Assembly: GCA_002794515.1 (NCBI GenBank)
Contig: PGTJ01000090.1
Location: 1-8,462, forward strand
Source: Phototrophicales bacterium
GTDB taxonomy: Bacteria > Chloroflexota > Anaerolineae > Aggregatilineales > Phototrophicaceae
DNA: 8,462 bases
Direction: 5' to 3'
Shown: positions 7,097 through 8,462 of the stretch, one piece after another
Layout of the letters: every line of letters begins with the position of its first letter
Position numbering within the stretch: the first letter of the stretch is position 1
Made by a program: the position numbers and the translations under genes
The notes under the pieces: model-generated
What the model was told of the DNA's origin: nothing
Seen by the model: the letters and a program-made list of their open reading frames with translations, nothing else
Databases searched by the model: none

Positions 7097-8462
7097 AGCG
7101 CAATTTCTCGATTAAATTTTCGACAAACGAGTCATCTAAGAACGAACCTTTTTGGAGCAACATATCTATTTTACCATCAATTTGCGCTTTTTCTTTGACG
7201 GTGAGTTCTTTGGCAGTGACGACAATGATGGGGATATGCGCCAATGCCGAATCGGCTTTCATCTGTTCAATCACCTGAAAACCATCGACCCCTGGCATCA
7301 TCAAATCGGTGATGACCATATCAGGAGAAATCATACGGATTAAATCTAAGCCCGCTTTGCCATTATGCGCCAAATGAACTTCGCAATCATCTCGACTTTC
7401 GAGGATACGGCTCATCAGGCGGGCGGCGGCTTCGTTATCTTCGATGACGACAATTTGCTTATTCTGCTTATCTACTGTGTCTATCGCCTCGACAAGGCTT
7501 TCTTCTGGCGGGAGGGCGACTGTCTCTTGTGTATCCGATAGATCCACCAACTTCTGCCAATGCTCGCCCAAAATGGTTTTTTCGACGGGCAATGTATGAC
7601 CAGAGACATTAACCACCACCACATCATCGGGCTTGATGATGCCCTGTTGCACCAATTTGAATAACCCTGCAAAGGTGACACCTGTAGCAGGCTCGACCGA
7701 GATGCCATCGGTTTGTGCCAGAAGGCGAATGGCTTGGAATGCCTCTTCATCGGTTGCCGAGATAAAATGCCCACCATAATCTTGGACATAATCATATATC
7801 AATTCATAAGCACGACCGGGATCACCTGTGGCAAGTGTAGCGATGATGGTCTTCGATTTTTCGACAGGAGTCGCCACGCGCTGACCCCGATTAAACGCCT
7901 CGACCATCGGGGCGCACCCTGTCGACTGGATGATGCCGAAGGCAGGCATCTTATCGATGAGACCCGCATCATACATCTCGCGGAAACCCTTCCCCACCCC
8001 AATAGGTCCCATGCCACCGCTCACACCTTGCAAAAACCAGTCTGGCACATACCATCGATTGCCATGACCTAAATACCGACCCAGTTGTTCGGCAATCTCA
8101 TACGACATGGTTTTCATGGCTTCGATTGCCGCCACACTTTTAATGCCTTTATCTAAAAAGACACCTTTGGCGCGGGCAAATTGTGCCGCCAAAATTTTGG
8201 TCTGGTCATAATTGCCTGTGGTCTTGATGACCTCTGCGCCATACAAAGCGGCTTCGCGCATTTTGTCATTGGGAGTCAAGCGTGGAAAAAACGCCCAAAC
8301 CTTAATCCCTGCACGCGCTCCATAAGCGGCATAGGCGATGGCGACATTGCCCGTGCTGGCGACCACCACCTCATCGATGCCCATCTCGACTAATGCCGAA
8401 ATGGCTACGGTGGCTTGGCGGTCTTTGAAACTACCAGTGGGACCTTGCCGCTCGTCTTTGAA
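7095..8462 (-). CDS. Threonine synthase-like PLP enzyme fused to C-terminal receiver (REC) domain, 5' partial
   Basis: 455 residues are visible; the gene runs off the right edge. The frame is open past the internal ATG at 8384, and the extra 26 codons carry the catalytic motif, so that ATG is not the start. Counting from the edge, G-P-T-G-S-F-K-D-R (7-15) holds the PLP-binding lysine K13. A-S-T-G-N (35-39) is the substrate/carboxylate loop, P-D-W-F-L-Q-G-V-S-G-G-M-G-P-I-G (140-155) the Gly-rich phosphate loop, and N-V-S-G-H-T (285-290) the C-terminal cofactor contact. This order fits threonine synthase (O-phosphohomoserine to threonine) of fold type II. The Gly-rich loop and S-G-H-T differ from the common forms, so a related lyase is possible. 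After a linker (~309-335) a full REC domain follows, with E341/D342, phosphoacceptor D386 in V-I-T-D-L-M-M-P-G, T416 and K438 (followed by Gly, not the usual Pro). There is no frameshift at the junction. It is the first visible gene of the kinase/transporter operon. Confidence 0.88.
   Translation of the reverse strand, partial: FKDERQGPTGSFKDRQATVAISALVEMGIDEVVVASTGNVAIAYAAYGARAGIKVWAFFPRLTPNDKMREAALYGAEVIKTTGNYDQTKILAAQFARAKGVFLDKGIKSVAAIEAMKTMSYEIAEQLGRYLGHGNRWYVPDWFLQGVSGGMGPIGVGKGFREMYDAGLIDKMPAFGIIQSTGCAPMVEAFNRGQRVATPVEKSKTIIATLATGDPGRAYELIYDYVQDYGGHFISATDEEAFQAIRLLAQTDGISVEPATGVTFAGLFKLVQQGIIKPDDVVVVNVSGHTLPVEKTILGEHWQKLVDLSDTQETVALPPEESLVEAIDTVDKQNKQIVVIEDNEAAARLMSRILESRDDCEVHLAHNGKAGLDLIRMISPDMVITDLMMPGVDGFQVIEQMKADSALAHIPIIVVTAKELTVKEKAQIDGKIDMLLQKGSFLDDSFVENLIEKLR
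7098..7460 (-). other. Receiver domain segment within the threonine synthase-like fusion
   Basis: This is the coding segment for residues ~335-455 of the visible fusion protein. It has the alternating strand/helix pattern of a CheY-like domain and all five conserved residues (E341, D342, D386, T416, K438). The codon for D386 lies at 7305-7307. Between residues 307 and 349 there is no in-frame ATG, GTG or TTG, so the domain cannot easily be made as a separate protein. Confidence 0.88.

Noticed and set aside
8382..8384. ATG at 8384-8382 as the true start of the PLP-enzyme/REC gene
   Set aside because: The 26 upstream codons to the right edge are open and encode the PLP-lysine motif, which the enzyme needs. 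The gene must continue off-window.

Overview
The window looks like part of the chromosome of a Chloroflexota bacterium (Anaerolineae-like). This is an inference from gene content: a GT39-type membrane glycosyltransferase with a C-terminal beta-rich domain, a Thermus/archaeal-style asparaginyl-tRNA synthetase, and several response-regulator fusions. Base composition is near-balanced throughout, with no abrupt change that would suggest a recent insertion. There are no RNA genes, CRISPR arrays, insertion sequences or long repeats, and no gene-free stretch longer than about 100 bases.

Left part, plus strand: the last 42 codons of a beta-helix repeat surface protein (1-129), then a multi-pass GT39-like glycosyltransferase ending at 2097. 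It meets the minus-strand genes tail to tail. Its stop codon and the opposing one lie 2 bases apart, inside a short palindrome that may be a bidirectional terminator.

Middle, minus strand (transcribed right to left): asnS (4479-3139) starts with GTG behind a clear Shine-Dalgarno site and an extended -10 promoter in the 98-base gap. It is followed after 10 bases by an LPG-synthase-TM/UPF0104 flippase-like membrane protein (3128-2100).

Right part, minus strand: a tightly packed three-gene operon that enters from beyond the right edge. In transcription order it encodes (i) a threonine-synthase-like PLP enzyme covalently fused to an intact C-terminal receiver (REC) domain, with its 5' end off-window; (ii) a soluble REC-HisKA-HATPase hybrid histidine kinase; and (iii) an EamA/DMT-family 10-TM transporter with an unusual ~120-residue acidic cytoplasmic tail. 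Spacings are 12 and 0 bases, and the stop codons overlap ribosome binding sites or abut start codons.

The most interesting candidate system is this operon. A histidine kinase sits beside a biosynthetic enzyme that carries its own phosphoacceptor domain, and beside a transporter from the superfamily that includes the threonine/homoserine exporter RhtA. The reading frame through the enzyme-REC junction is continuous, and no ATG, GTG or TTG codon near the junction would allow the receiver to be made separately. Direct phospho-control of an amino-acid enzyme by a dedicated kinase is the working hypothesis. It is inference, not something the sequence proves.
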